Source: Kosakonia arachidis
Lineage (GTDB): Bacteria > Pseudomonadota > Gammaproteobacteria > Enterobacterales > Enterobacteriaceae
Assembly: GCF_900116535.1 (NCBI RefSeq)
Contig: NZ_FPAU01000005.1
Coordinates: 1-64,000 of the forward strand
DNA length: 64,000 nt
Direction: 5' to 3'
A program made the position numbers and the translations under genes. Positions 25,600-37,884 of the stretch are shown here, one piece after another. Below the pieces are notes generated by a model. It saw nothing but the letters and a program-made list of their open reading frames with translations, had not been told where the DNA came from and ran no database searches. Position 1 is the first letter of the stretch, and each line of letters begins with the position of its first letter.

Positions 25600-25671
25600 A
25601 TGAAACTGATCAATAAAATCATCGCTCTTTTCAGCAACATGAACATCTCTTTCGGTACGTTCAACCACTAA
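25600..25671 (+). CDS. Candidate small protein, 23 residues, CRP-associated
   Basis: The reading frame encodes MKLINKIIALFSNM followed by NISFGTFNH and TAA. AGGA (25589-25592) lies 7 bases before the ATG, a good ribosome site. The first 14 residues form a hydrophobic, Lys-bearing amphipathic stretch similar in character to membrane-associated small proteins such as AzuC. Two perfect CRP palindromes lie immediately upstream, and the transcript is insulated from atpC by a terminator. I do not recognise the peptide. It could instead be part of a CRP-regulated small RNA; a GTGGCGC / GCGCCAT pairing lies just downstream (25690-25729). Confidence 0.5.
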   Translation: MKLINKIIALFSNMNISFGTFNH

Positions 25672-25738
25672 TGTGCTGATATGCTGAGTGGCGCCGTGCT
25701 TACCGTTGTGTGATAAGCGAAGCGCCATCTGGCATCAC

Positions 25739-27785
25739 TTATGGTTTACTATCCAGCTCTTTTTTCATCAGATTTACGCTCTTACCGTCGACGATAAAGT
25801 AGTTCGTCGCATCCACATTCCCCACCACTGCATCATCATATTTCCCCGGTTGACTGCGCACAGAGATGTTGCCCGTAAACACGCCCTGCGTTGACGCATC
25901 GCCATATGGACCCGGTCGAAAGATGAAATTAAAGCGTTGGTTATCGACTGCAATGTTGTTTTCAACCCGCAGTTTTCCTGGGGTGAAGTTGTCTGTGAAA
26001 CCATCCAGATGGTTACCTGTCACTTTGTTGTTACGAACCTGATGCGCGACCGGTTGCCCCTCTCCACCCAGTTTGAAACCATTGCTGGTATTGTTGCTGG
26101 CAATAGAGTCCTCGATCACCACAACGCCATTTGCGCCATCCTCGATTTTGTTAAACAGGTCAAAACCATCATCAATATTGTCGTGCGAATAGCAACGCTT
26201 CAGACGATTGCCGCCGCCAACGCGCATCTTCACGGCAAAACCATCAGCGTTAATTTTCCCCGGATCCTCATTACCCCCAGGATTCTGAATCGACAACGAG
26301 GTTATTGCTCGCCCACAATGCGCGGCCCATTTTTTCCGGCGATGAAATCTGAATACCGGTATCGTCATTACGCCATGCGACCACTTTTTCGATAACGTTA
26401 TGGCTACCCTGAATACGCAAACTTTTCTCAGTCACCTCTATGCCTTTGATATGCCAGTAGCTGGCGTCAACCAGCAAACCGTGGATCACGGCTTTTCCAT
26501 CCGCTTGCAGCATTTTCTGATTATCGCGAAGCCCGCTGGCGGAAAGAGGGATCTCCGTCTGTGCGTAATCTCCGGCTTGCAACACAATTTTGCCGCCCGG
26601 AGGCAGTAAACGAATCGCGCTGGTTAGATCCAGCGGGGACACAGCCGTGCCTTTACCTTCGCTTTTACCCTGTGGTGCGACATAAAGCGTTGCTGTTGTT
26701 GGGCCGGCAATTTTTTCTACCTTAATCTGCTGGCTGACAGGCATATTGTTGCTGGTGTTGGTGGGGGTAAATGTTACTGCAAACGTGGCATTACCATTCA
26801 GTGTGGCGGGTACGCTATACATTTCCCCTGCTTTAACCGGTTTTTCATTACCGATCACCACTTCGTCCTGTCGGGTGCTGAACAGGCCATCATAACTGGC
26901 CCGGGCCTGTAATGTGTAGCTGTCGCTGGTGCTTTGCGCAGGGGAGGCAATTTGCAGCACGACCGGTAGCGGTTTAGCTTGCCAGGGTTTTGTTACTGCG
27001 GTATGTGCTATCGAAGTGGTTAACGAAGCATCGCTGATGGTGATTTTGGCATTACGCGAGGCAAAGAAACCGACGTAGTAATGATCCTTATCCTGCACAG
27101 TGATCAGATCTGCGCGCGGTACACTGCGGCTAACCCATTGGTCGCTGCCATGCGGAGCCCAGGCTGTGATAAAACCGTCATTGGTGCGCTCCAGTTTGAG
27201 GCGAAAAGTTGGCGTCTGGCGCAGATCAACCTCTTCCTGCTAGCTCTATTTCATAATTGCTGCGCCAGTATTGCCCCAGGGTTGTGTGATCCCTTCACGG
27301 GAGATCGCCTGCATCTTCACGCGAAAATTGTCTTTTTTATCCTGGGTCATGATGGTATTCATCACCATATTCGACGCCGCAGGATATTCCTCATAACCCT
27401 CTTTAAGCGGCTGCTGACGTGGTTTGCCAATCACGTCACGCACCAGCAATCCAGCGCCTTCCTGAGTCACGGTGGCCTGTAAAACGAAATTTTCGCTGCC
27501 CGGCAGAGTGGTATAAAAAAACGTCAGTCCGTCATGAGAGTTAGCGATTTTACCGCCGCAACTTTCGAGAGTAACGGGTCTGGAGAGATCGGCACTATCT
27601 GTTATGGAGAGTTTTTTACCGTCAATAATGACATCGTTCACGCCAATCTTTTCCGGCAAAACATTCGATGAAAAGTTCACGTCGGTCGATTGGCCGAATG
27701 CGATTGCTTTCCAGACTGCTGCTGCTGACGGAAAAGTGATAAGAGAGCTGCAAACCGTTAAATCCAGAGGTATTTTATAATTCAT
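25739..27785 (-). pseudogene. pelX: Broken pectate disaccharide-lyase, PL9 family (PelX-like)
   Basis: About 682 codons would encode an exo-acting pectate lyase with a C-terminal right-handed beta-helix (family 9, repeated N-x-I-V-type coils such as DNIDDGFDLFNKIE and NNKVTGNHLDGFTDN) and N-terminal accessory domains. The start follows AGGAGAATAAA. Three lesions are visible. Two in-frame TAG codons occur close together after AAIMK (about 27240-27248), with the frame continuing as QEEVDLRQTP. A one-base insertion in a run of five C (26274-26278) shifts the frame in ESWG|NEDPGKINADGF. It is intact on both sides of each lesion, so inactivation looks recent. Two KdgR-like boxes lie upstream. Confidence 0.85.
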
Positions 27786-27825
27786 TTTATTCTCCTGATT
27801 GATTAATGCCCGCCATTATTATCAG

Positions 27826-27844
27826 AATGAAACGCCGTTTCTTT
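27826..27844 (-). promoter_or_regulatory. KdgR-like operator, proximal to pelX
   Basis: AATGAAACGCCGTTTCTTT matches the KdgR box AATRAAAYRNYGTTTYATT at 18 of 19 positions. It lies about 40 bp upstream of the pelX-like start. KdgR represses pectin-degradation genes in related bacteria. Confidence 0.7.
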
Positions 27845-27867
27845 TTTATGTATCACAATCCTCGATG

Positions 27868-27886
27868 ATCAAAACGGCGTTTTGTT
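27868..27886 (-). promoter_or_regulatory. Second KdgR-like operator
   Basis: ATCAAAACGGCGTTTTGTT matches the KdgR consensus in its core (AAAACGGCGTTTT) with a few mismatches at the ends. It is 42 bp from the first box, four helical turns. Confidence 0.5.
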
Positions 27887-28129
27887 TTTTTACAATCTTT
27901 ATTCATGATGAAAAAAAACAGCTAACGTATTGTATGAATTAGCGGTAAACAGAAATGGAGAGATTTTTTAGCGGCAAACCAGGTTGCTTTGTCGGTAAAA
28001 TAGCCCGCAAAAGCGCAGTAACTATGGATGTTGGGCTTTTCACCAGCATTCCATTTCATGCTACAAAATATGTAGAATTTTCAATATGAAAGAGGTTAAC
28101 TTCTTTCTCCAATGACAGTCAGGACGCGT

Positions 28130-29500
28130 ATGTTGAACACAAAAATGAGTGTGGTGATCCTTGCCGCAGGTAAAGGCACACGCATGTATTCCGATATTCC
28201 CAAAGTGCTGCATACCCTTGCAGGGAAAGCAATGGTTCAGCATGTCATTGATACTGCTAATCTTCTCGGCACCGATAATGTTCATCTGGTTTATGGCCAC
28301 GGTGGCGATTTGCTTAAACAACGTCTCGCTGATAGCAAACTTAACTGGGTCCTGCAGGCAGAACAGTTGGGTACCGGCCATGCGATGCAGCAGGCTGCGC
28401 CGTTCTTTGCCGACGACGAAGATATTTTGATGCTCTACGGCGATGTTCCGCTTATCTCGCTGGAGACGTTGCAGCGTCTGCGCGATGTGAAACCGCGGGG
28501 TGGTATCGGTCTGCTAACGGTGGTGCTCGAAGACCCGACGGGTTATGGGCGTATCACGCGTGAAAACGGTGCGGTGACAGGCATTGTGGAACAGAAAGAT
28601 GCCACTGAAGAACAGCGTAAGATTACTGAGATCAACACGGGTATTTTGATTGCCAACGGCGGCGATCTGAAACGCTGGTTGAGCAAGCTGACTAACAATA
28701 ATGCGCAGGGTGAATATTACATCACGGATATCATCAGCCTTGCCTGGCATGAAGGCCGTGAGATTACCGCCGTGCATCCGCAGCGTCTGAGTGAAGTGGA
28801 AGGCGTGAATAACCGTCTTCAGCTATCCCGGCTGGAGCGTGCGTATCAGGCTGAACAAGCCGAAAAGCTGCTGCTGGCTGGTGTTATGCTGCGTGATCCT
28901 GCGCGCTTCGATCTGCGCGGAAGACTGCAGCACGGGCGGGATGTTGAGATCGATGCTAACGTCATCATTGAAGGTAATGTAAAACTGGGCGATCGGGTGA
29001 AGATTGGCGCAGGTTGCGTGCTGAAAAACAGCGACATCGGTGACGACTGTGAAATCAGTCCCTACAGTGTGGTGGAAGATGCGCGACTCGAAGCCGATTG
29101 TACCATCGGGCCATTTGCGCGTTTGCGTCCTGGCGCTGAACTGCTTGCCGGTGCGCACGTTGGCAACTTCGTGGAAATGAAAAAAGCACGTCTGGGCAAA
29201 GGTTCTAAAGCAGGCCACCTGACTTACCTGGGTGATGCGGAAATTGGTGACAACGTGAATGTTGGCGCGGGTGTTATCACCTGTAATTACGATGGTGCGA
29301 ACAAGCACAAAACCATTATTGGCGATGATGTGTTTGTTGGCTCCGATACGCAGCTAGTGGCACCGGTTACCGTTGCGAAAGGTGTAACTATCGCTGCGGG
29401 TACCACAGTAACACGCAATGTTGCTGAAAATGAACTGGTTATCAGCCGTGTACCGCAGATCAATAAACAAGGCTGGATACGTCCGGTTAAGAAGAAGTAG
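28130..29500 (+). CDS. glmU: Bifunctional UDP-GlcNAc pyrophosphorylase / GlcN-1-P acetyltransferase GlmU
   Basis: 456 residues from the ATG at 28130, as in E. coli. N-terminal uridylyltransferase with LAAGKGTRM and the YGDVPLI segment; C-terminal left-handed beta-helix acetyltransferase with hexapeptide repeats (about 250-440). Makes UDP-N-acetylglucosamine for peptidoglycan and LPS. The frame continues 18 bases upstream, but [14 protein letters not shown] aligns with the family. It heads the glmUS unit. Confidence 0.95.
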   Translation: MLNTKMSVVILAAGKGTRMYSDIPKVLHTLAGKAMVQHVIDTANLLGTDNVHLVYGHGGDLLKQRLADSKLNWVLQAEQLGTGHAMQQAAPFFADDEDILMLYGDVPLISLETLQRLRDVKPRGGIGLLTVVLEDPTGYGRITRENGAVTGIVEQKDATEEQRKITEINTGILIANGGDLKRWLSKLTNNNAQGEYYITDIISLAWHEGREITAVHPQRLSEVEGVNNRLQLSRLERAYQAEQAEKLLLAGVMLRDPARFDLRGRLQHGRDVEIDANVIIEGNVKLGDRVKIGAGCVLKNSDIGDDCEISPYSVVEDARLEADCTIGPFARLRPGAELLAGAHVGNFVEMKKARLGKGSKAGHLTYLGDAEIGDNVNVGAGVITCNYDGANKHKTIIGDDVFVGSDTQLVAPVTVAKGVTIAAGTTVTRNVAENELVISRVPQINKQGWIRPVKKK

Positions 29501-29501
29501 C

Positions 29502-29525
29502 CCGGATAAGGGCAGCACCATCCGG
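29502..29525. repeat. Short inverted repeat in the glmU-glmS gap (REP-like)
   Basis: CCGGAT (29502-29507) and ATCCGG (29520-29525) pair across a 12-base loop right after the glmU stop, resembling half of a REP element. The remainder of the 179-bp gap holds the glmS untranslated leader; in E. coli this leader is the target of GlmZ, but I could not identify the pairing site by eye. Confidence 0.45.
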
Positions 29526-29679
29526 CAATGTATTCATAACGATTTTAGGGTGAGGGGAAAGATAATTCCTCCACCCGGCAGGCAGTACCTATAAAAATAT
29601 CCCCACTCTCTACAAGGCTCGGGGTAATGCAGGTTGACCGACAACAAAAGGCATAACGCCTAAATCGGAATCGAAAAAT

Positions 29680-31509
29680 ATGTGTGGAATTGTTGGCGCA
29701 GTCGCGCAGCGTGATGTTGCAGAAATCCTTCTCGAGGGATTACGTCGTCTGGAATACCGTGGCTATGACTCTGCTGGTCTGGCCGTTGTAGATGCAGAAG
29801 GTCATATGACCCGTCTGCGTCGTCTTGGTAAAGTCCAGATGCTGGCCCAGGCCGCAGAAGAGCATCCGCTGCATGGTGGAACCGGTATTGCGCACACCCG
29901 TTGGGCAACACACGGTGAACCGTCAGAAGGTAACGCGCATCCGCATGTTTCTGATCATATTGCGGTTGTACATAACGGTATTATTGAAAACTATGAGCCT
30001 CTGCGAGAAGTGTTAAAAGAGCGTGGCTATGTGTTCGTTTCTGAAACGGATACCGAGGTTATCGCACATCTCGTTCACTGGGAGCTTGAGCAGGGCGGCA
30101 CGCTGCGTGAAGCGGTTATGCGCGCTATTCCGCAATTACGCGGCGCTTATGGCACAGTGATTATGGATACCCGTGACAGCGGCACTCTGCTTGCGGCTCG
30201 CTCTGGCAGCCCGCTGGTCATTGGTCTCGGCATGGGTGAAAACTTTATTGCCTCCGATCAACTGGCATTACTGCCAGTAACGCGTCGCTTTATCTTCCTT
30301 GAAGAGGGCGATATAGCGGAAGTGACTCGCCGCAACGTGACAGTGTTTGACAAATCCGGCGTGCAAGTAAAACGTCCTGATATCGAATCCAGCCTGCAAT
30401 ATGATGCGGGCGACAAAGGTATCTACCGTCACTACATGCAAAAAGAGATCTACGAACAGCCGAACGCGATTAAAAATACGCTGACCGGCCGTATCAACCA
30501 CGGTGAGGTGGATCTGAGCGAACTGGGTCAGAATGCCAACGTGCTGTTATCGCAAGTTGAACATATTCAGATCGTTGCCTGTGGCACCTCTTACAACTCC
30601 GGTATGGTTTCCCGTTACTGGTTTGAGGCGCTGGCCGGTGTGCCGTGTGATGTCGAAATCGCCTCTGAATTCCGCTACCGCAAATCCGCTGTGCGTCGTA
30701 ACAGCCTGATGATCACCCTGTCGCAATCCGGTGAAACGGCAGATACGCTGGCGGCGCTGCGTTTGTCCAAAGAACTGGGTTATCTGGGGTCGCTGGCGAT
30801 TTGTAACGTTCCGGGCTCCTCCCTGGTGCGTGAGTCCGATCTGGCGATGATGACCAACGCCGGTACTGAAATCGGTGTTGCCTCCACGAAAGCGTTCACC
30901 ACTCAGCTTACCGTTCTGCTGATGCTGGTGGCGAAACTGAGCCGCCTGAAAGGGCTCGATGCATCCATTGAGCATGATATCGTTCACGGGTTGCAGGCTT
31001 TACCGAGCCGTATTGAACAGATGCTGTCGCAGGATAAACGCATTGAAGCGCTGGCCGAGGATTTCTCCGACAAGCATCATGCTCTGTTCCTGGGGCGTGG
31101 CGATCAGTATCCGATCGCGCTGGAAGGCGCGTTGAAATTGAAAGAGATCTCCTACATTCACGCCGAAGCCTATGCGGCAGGCGAGCTGAAGCATGGCCCG
31201 CTGGCGCTGATTGATGCGGATATGCCGGTGATTGTCGTTGCGCCTAACAACGAACTGCTGGAAAAACTGAAATCCAACATCGAAGAAGTGCGTGCCCGTG
31301 GCGGCGTACTGTATGTGTTCGCCGATCAGGCTGCGGGTTTCACCAGCAACGACAATATGCACATTATTGATATGCCGCATGTCGAAGAGGTGATTGCGCC
31401 GATTTTCTATACGGTGCCGCTGCAATTGCTGGCCTATCATGTTGCGCTGATTAAAGGCACCGACGTTGATCAGCCGCGTAACCTGGCGAAATCAGTAACG
31501 GTAGAGTAA
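29680..31509 (+). CDS. glmS: Glutamine-fructose-6-phosphate aminotransferase GlmS
   Basis: 609 residues, the E. coli length. N-terminal glutaminase with nucleophile Cys right after Met (MCGIVGAV); two SIS sugar-isomerase domains (about 285-600) with SQSGETADT and ending KSVTVE. Makes glucosamine 6-phosphate, the substrate that feeds GlmM and GlmU. Confidence 0.97.
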   Translation: MCGIVGAVAQRDVAEILLEGLRRLEYRGYDSAGLAVVDAEGHMTRLRRLGKVQMLAQAAEEHPLHGGTGIAHTRWATHGEPSEGNAHPHVSDHIAVVHNGIIENYEPLREVLKERGYVFVSETDTEVIAHLVHWELEQGGTLREAVMRAIPQLRGAYGTVIMDTRDSGTLLAARSGSPLVIGLGMGENFIASDQLALLPVTRRFIFLEEGDIAEVTRRNVTVFDKSGVQVKRPDIESSLQYDAGDKGIYRHYMQKEIYEQPNAIKNTLTGRINHGEVDLSELGQNANVLLSQVEHIQIVACGTSYNSGMVSRYWFEALAGVPCDVEIASEFRYRKSAVRRNSLMITLSQSGETADTLAALRLSKELGYLGSLAICNVPGSSLVRESDLAMMTNAGTEIGVASTKAFTTQLTVLLMLVAKLSRLKGLDASIEHDIVHGLQALPSRIEQMLSQDKRIEALAEDFSDKHHALFLGRGDQYPIALEGALKLKEISYIHAEAYAAGELKHGPLALIDADMPVIVVAPNNELLEKLKSNIEEVRARGGVLYVFADQAAGFTSNDNMHIIDMPHVEEVIAPIFYTVPLQLLAYHVALIKGTDVDQPRNLAKSVTVE

Positions 31510-31531
31510 ACATTTACTGACATTTAATGCG

Positions 31532-31564
31532 AAAGAGGTTGCCTGCGGGCAACCTCTTTTTTTG
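31532..31564 (+). terminator. Rho-independent terminator of glmUS
   Basis: Perfect stem AAAGAGGTTGCC / GGCAACCTCTTT with a TGCG loop and trailing T run, 22 bases after the glmS stop. Confidence 0.95.
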
Positions 31565-31707
31565 ACTTTATTTTGTGAATTCTCGTTCGTTTCAACTACG
31601 TTTGCATTGTCACAAAAATAAAATATGACTGAAATCTTACTGTGATGTTTTTTATTAATAATTTGATTTCTATCTATTTTATATCATGCGATAACGATAT
31701 TTTCCTG

Positions 31708-31758
31708 CTGTCATCAAACAGTAACAATGATCACATATAACTGTCATCAAAGTGTCCT
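31708..31758 (+). promoter_or_regulatory. Two Pho boxes upstream of pstS
   Basis: CTGTCATCAAACAGTAAC (31708-31725) and CTGTCATCAAAGTGTCC (31741-31757) are arranged as the tandem PhoB sites of the E. coli pstS promoter. Each carries the CTGTCAT repeat. The pst-phoU operon is thus expected to be induced by phosphate limitation via PhoBR. Confidence 0.88.
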
Positions 31759-31812
31759 ATTTTGCTCGTCGTAGCCACTAAACAACGATTTACGATCTTT
31801 GCAGGAGACATT

Positions 31813-32853
31813 ATGAACGTTATGCGTACCACTGTCGCAACTGTTGTCGCCGCGACCTTTTCTCTGAGTGCTTTTGCTGCTAATGCAGCAGCTAGCCTGA
31901 CTGGTGCGGGCGCAACTTTCCCGGCGCCGGTGTATGCCAAGTGGGCTGATACTTACCAGAAAGAAACGGGTAACAAGATCAACTACCAGGGTATTGGTTC
32001 TTCTGGTGGCGTAAAACAAATTACTGCTAAAACTGTGGATTTCGGTGCATCTGATGCCCCTCTGGCTGACGATAAACTGGCTCAGGAAGGCCTGTTCCAG
32101 TTTCCGACCGTGATCGGCGGTATCGTGCTGGCTATCAACGTCCCGGGCATAAAATCCGGTGAGCTGGTGCTGGACGGTAAAACCCTGGGTGACATCTACC
32201 TGGGTAATATTAAAAAATGGGATGACGCAGCGATCGCTAAACTCAACCCAGGCCTTAAACTGCCTTCGCAGAACATCGCCGTAGTTCGCCGTGCTGACGG
32301 TTCCGGTACATCATTTGTCTTCACCAGCTACCTGGCAAAAGTGAACGAAGAGTGGAAATCCAAAGTGGGTTCCGGCTCAACGGTTAACTGGCCGACCGGT
32401 CTGGGTGGTAAAGGTAACGACGGTATCGCGGCATTTGTTCAGCGTCTGCCGGGTTCAATCGGTTATGTTGAATATGCCTACGCTAAGCAGAACAACCTGA
32501 CCTATACCAAGCTGCTGTCTGCGGATGGTAAGGCTGTAAGCCCGACTGAGCAGAGTTTCTCCAATGCGGCTAAAAATATCGACTGGAGCAAATCCTTCGC
32601 CCAGGACCTGACCAACCAGAAAGGTGCTGATGTGTGGCCGATCACCTCAACCACCTTTATTCTGGTCCACAAAGAGCAGGCTAAGCCGGAGCAAGGTGCT
32701 GAAGTCCTGAAATTCTTTGACTGGGCGTACAAAAAAGGTGGCAAACAGGCTAACGACCTTGATTACGCAACCCTGCCGGATAGCGTCGTTGAACAAGTTC
32801 GTGCTGCATGGAAAACCAATGTGAAAGACAGCAGCGGTAAGGCACTGTACTAA
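31813..32853 (+). CDS. pstS: Phosphate ABC transporter periplasmic binding protein PstS
   Basis: 346 residues from the ATG at 31813, the E. coli length. Signal peptide ending near AFAANA; phosphate-binding segments GAGATFPAP and [11 protein letters not shown] are visible. GCAGGAGACATT supplies the ribosome site. A longer upstream frame lacks homology. Confidence 0.96.
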   Translation: MNVMRTTVATVVAATFSLSAFAANAAASLTGAGATFPAPVYAKWADTYQKETGNKINYQGIGSSGGVKQITAKTVDFGASDAPLADDKLAQEGLFQFPTVIGGIVLAINVPGIKSGELVLDGKTLGDIYLGNIKKWDDAAIAKLNPGLKLPSQNIAVVRRADGSGTSFVFTSYLAKVNEEWKSKVGSGSTVNWPTGLGGKGNDGIAAFVQRLPGSIGYVEYAYAKQNNLTYTKLLSADGKAVSPTEQSFSNAAKNIDWSKSFAQDLTNQKGADVWPITSTTFILVHKEQAKPEQGAEVLKFFDWAYKKGGKQANDLDYATLPDSVVEQVRAAWKTNVKDSSGKALY

Positions 32854-32873
32854 CAACGGTTTTTTTGGAATAT

Positions 32874-32945
32874 GGCGGATGGCGCTTACACCATCCGCCT
32901 TACAGATCCTCTGTAGGCCTGGCTGCGTAAGCATTACCGGGCAAA
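32874..32945. repeat. REP / BIME-type elements between pstS and pstC
   Basis: Perfect GGCGGATGG (32874-32882) / CCATCCGCC (32891-32899) stem, followed by a second degenerate unit around GTAGGCCTGGCTGCGTAAGC. These are typical enterobacterial REP palindromes, known in other operons to stabilise upstream mRNA, here that of the highly expressed pstS. Confidence 0.75.
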
Positions 32946-32972
32946 TTCGTAAGACGTTAAACTGAAGAGTAA

Positions 32973-34825
<1,853 letters not shown>

Positions 34826-34871
34826 TTTTTGCGACGCGGCGAAAGCGGCGTCGAGTTGAGGAAAAAGATAA

Positions 34872-35645
<774 letters not shown>

Positions 35646-35721
35646 TTTGCTGCACCCAGAGGGTATAAGCGACCTTGTTACCTGTTACCACGTGAAATCT
35701 GTCGGGCATTTGGAGTGCACC

Positions 35722-36447
35722 ATGGACAATCTCAACCTTAACAAACATATTTCCGCGCAGTTCAACGCTGAGCTGGAAAGTATCCGCACTCAGGTAATGA
35801 CCATGGGTGGGATGGTGGAGCAGCAGCTTTCTGATGCGATCACCGCCATGCACAATCAGGACAGTGATCTGGCCAGGCGAGTTGTTGAAGGCGACAAACA
35901 GGTCAATATGATGGAAGTCGCCATCGATGAAGCCTGTGTGCGCATCATTGCAAAACGCCAGCCAACGGCGAGCGATTTACGTCTGGTTATGGCGATCATC
36001 AAAACCATTGCCGAGCTGGAACGTATTGGCGATGTGGCAGACAAAATCTGCCGTACTGCACTTGAGAAGTTCTCTCACCAGCATCAGCCGCTACTGGTGA
36101 GCCTGGAATCGTTGGGCCGTCACACCGTGCAGATGCTGCATGATGTGCTGGACGCTTTCGCCCGTATGGATCTGGACGAAGCGGTACGGATCTATCGCGA
36201 AGATAAAAAAGTGGATCAGGAATACGAAGGCATCGTTCGTCAGTTAATGACGTACATGATGGAAGATCCCCGTACTATTCCGAGTGTCCTGACCGCACTG
36301 TTCTGCGCCCGTTCCATCGAACGTATCGGTGACCGCTGCCAGAATATCTGCGAATACATCTTCTACTTCGTGAAGGGACAAGATTTCCGTCATGTTGGCG
36401 GCGATGAATTGGATAAACTGCTCGCCGGAAAAGATGTCAAAGAGTGA
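35722..36447 (+). CDS. phoU: Phosphate signalling regulator PhoU
   Basis: 241 residues from the ATG at 35722, the E. coli length. Two PhoU three-helix repeats, each with the metal-binding E(R)xxD signature: [12 protein letters not shown] in the first and [12 protein letters not shown] in the second. Couples PstSCAB to PhoR and restrains Pho regulon expression when phosphate is plentiful. Confidence 0.96.
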   Translation: MDNLNLNKHISAQFNAELESIRTQVMTMGGMVEQQLSDAITAMHNQDSDLARRVVEGDKQVNMMEVAIDEACVRIIAKRQPTASDLRLVMAIIKTIAELERIGDVADKICRTALEKFSHQHQPLLVSLESLGRHTVQMLHDVLDAFARMDLDEAVRIYREDKKVDQEYEGIVRQLMTYMMEDPRTIPSVLTALFCARSIERIGDRCQNICEYIFYFVKGQDFRHVGGDELDKLLAGKDVKE

Positions 36448-36485
36448 TATAGCACAACCCCCTCTCTGTGCTGTCTTTTATATAT

Positions 36486-36517
36486 AAATCCCTGATGTGG
36501 TCGTCGGGGATTTTTTT
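36486..36517 (+). terminator. Probable terminator after phoU
   Basis: AATCCCTGA pairs with TCGGGGATT across a short loop and is followed by a T-run (ATTTTTTTAACC). It ends the pst-phoU operon about 40 bases after the phoU stop. Confidence 0.8.
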
Positions 36518-36633
36518 AACCTTTTCCCTATCCGTTGATCTGCCTGTATATCACTTCACGAAACTGTAGCACATTCAGTGTAACTGTCTTTTCCCAGTAG
36601 TGGCCGTCCTGACGGTTGCATATTTTCACGAAT

Positions 36634-36765
36634 GGAGATCGTCCAATAACATCTATCGAGATCGGGTAATAACAGTTGACGGGATCGCTGAATAACATTC
36701 ATGGAGATCACTTTTGACGCGTTTTGTTATTCGGTGATTTCCATGAATGTTACTCACCGATCTCC
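36634..36765. repeat. Array of degenerate 23-bp repeats, four direct then two inverted
   Basis: The unit GGAGATCGnnnAATAAC recurs with starts at 36634, 36657, 36680 and 36703, exactly 23 bp apart (the fourth copy is degenerate). Two copies in the opposite orientation follow at 36726-36742 and 36749-36765, again 23 bp apart. Reading leftwards from 36840, a frame ending LVRITMKEIGE and a stop codon runs into the first inverted unit. The arrangement resembles the multiple terminal repeats of some insertion sequences (IS21-type), which would make this an IS end. No full transposase is present. Confidence 0.6.
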
Positions 36766-36953
36766 TTCATGGTAATACGCACCAGTGACGCGACTTCCGC
36801 AGCGTTGTATTTAAAGGCTGAACGGAGACATGCAATGTAGCTCCCTCAATATTGTTCGGGCGAAAAATAACCAATACCGGTCACAACAGTGATTTATCAC
36901 TCAGGGCGTTCAGGAGTAACATAGGCGCTTCAAAAACCGACAGACAACAATCG

Positions 36954-37235
36954 ATGAAACGCTCACTTTTTATCGTCGCCACCATTTTTTACTTCAACAC
37001 CGCTTTCGCCTCAGCGCCATTACCGAAAGATGTCAGTGATTTCCGCGTGCTTGCCGAGCAGTGCGAACATTTTGCCAGCGAACAGGACAGCGATCTCGAT
37101 GAGCAACGGCAAAAAGAGCTGGATGCCAGCCTTGAAGCTACCTGCGGCAAGGCTGTGGCTCAGCTTAAAACGTTACGGGAAAAGTACAAAAACGATGAGA
37201 AATTAATGAAGATCATCAATGCCTATGATTTCTGA
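36954..37235 (+). CDS. Small secreted protein of unknown function
   Basis: 93 residues from the ATG at 36954. A clear signal peptide (MKRSLFIVATIFYFNTAFA) is followed by SAPLPKDVSDFRVLAEQCEHFASEQ. The mature part of about 74 residues is highly charged, mostly helical in appearance, and has two Cys (in AEQCEHF and EATCGKA) that could form a disulfide in the periplasm. I do not recognise the family. It lies alone between the repeat array and a long non-coding stretch. Confidence 0.7.
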   Translation: MKRSLFIVATIFYFNTAFASAPLPKDVSDFRVLAEQCEHFASEQDSDLDEQRQKELDASLEATCGKAVAQLKTLREKYKNDEKLMKIINAYDF

Positions 37236-37830
37236 TCGCCTTTTCTGGCGTGAATACATTACGAAAAGTACCCACAGAATATCCTGGTACATTGTAGCGG
37301 CGTTGCACCAGACGACCTGAATCATTTTGTGAGTACGGCTTATTGCGTATGCATTGGGCAAGGATTAATCGTTTTGAGCAGTAAATCCATGCCCATTACA
37401 AAGTCATTGCCCAGTGAAATGATATACATATTCAGCCGCCTACAAAGTTATTTTCTCGCCTCATTTACATGACTGATACGTTTTCTCTGGTAATTTTTAA
37501 TATTTTCTGGAGGGGTATTCTTTTACATTGAAAAAGCTTTCAACCTATTATGTTATTAACAAATAATGTCCTTAGGTATTCTAATCAACCGTCTCACCTG
37601 TAACAGGTATATAGTTCACAACACATTATGTTTTCGTTAACACCTTCGCAAGTTGCATTTTATCCAGGGCTGGCAAACGAGGTTGTAAGCTGCCCATAAA
37701 CTTTCATGTGTAATATAAAAAAGCGAACAGCGCTGCACAGTGATGGATGAAAGATTGCACCACCCTGAGAGAACGCTTACATTCGAAAGACATGCTTTGC
37801 TTTTCAGACTGTTATTGTTCGGGGAGTGTT
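37236..37830. other. A/T-rich intergenic region, no gene seen
   Basis: About 600 bases with stops in all frames and base composition clearly richer in A/T than the neighbours, a sign of transferred or decayed DNA. It presumably contains the promoter of the genes at 37831-38936. I see no repeat or RNA gene in it. Confidence 0.6.
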
Positions 37831-37884
37831 ATGTCTTTCGCTGATCCCACAGTTATCACTGTCACTCATCCGGAGTGCTGCTGA
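37831..37884 (+). CDS. Short upstream ORF (17 residues) coupled to the AbrB-like gene
   Basis: ATG at 37831 after GGGGAGTGTT, encoding MSFADPTVITVTHPECC. Its TGA (37882-37884) shares the A with the ATG of the next gene (37884-37886), so translation could be coupled. It may be a regulatory leader or only a spurious frame; the stronger ribosome site lies in front of this ORF. Confidence 0.4.
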   Translation: MSFADPTVITVTHPECC

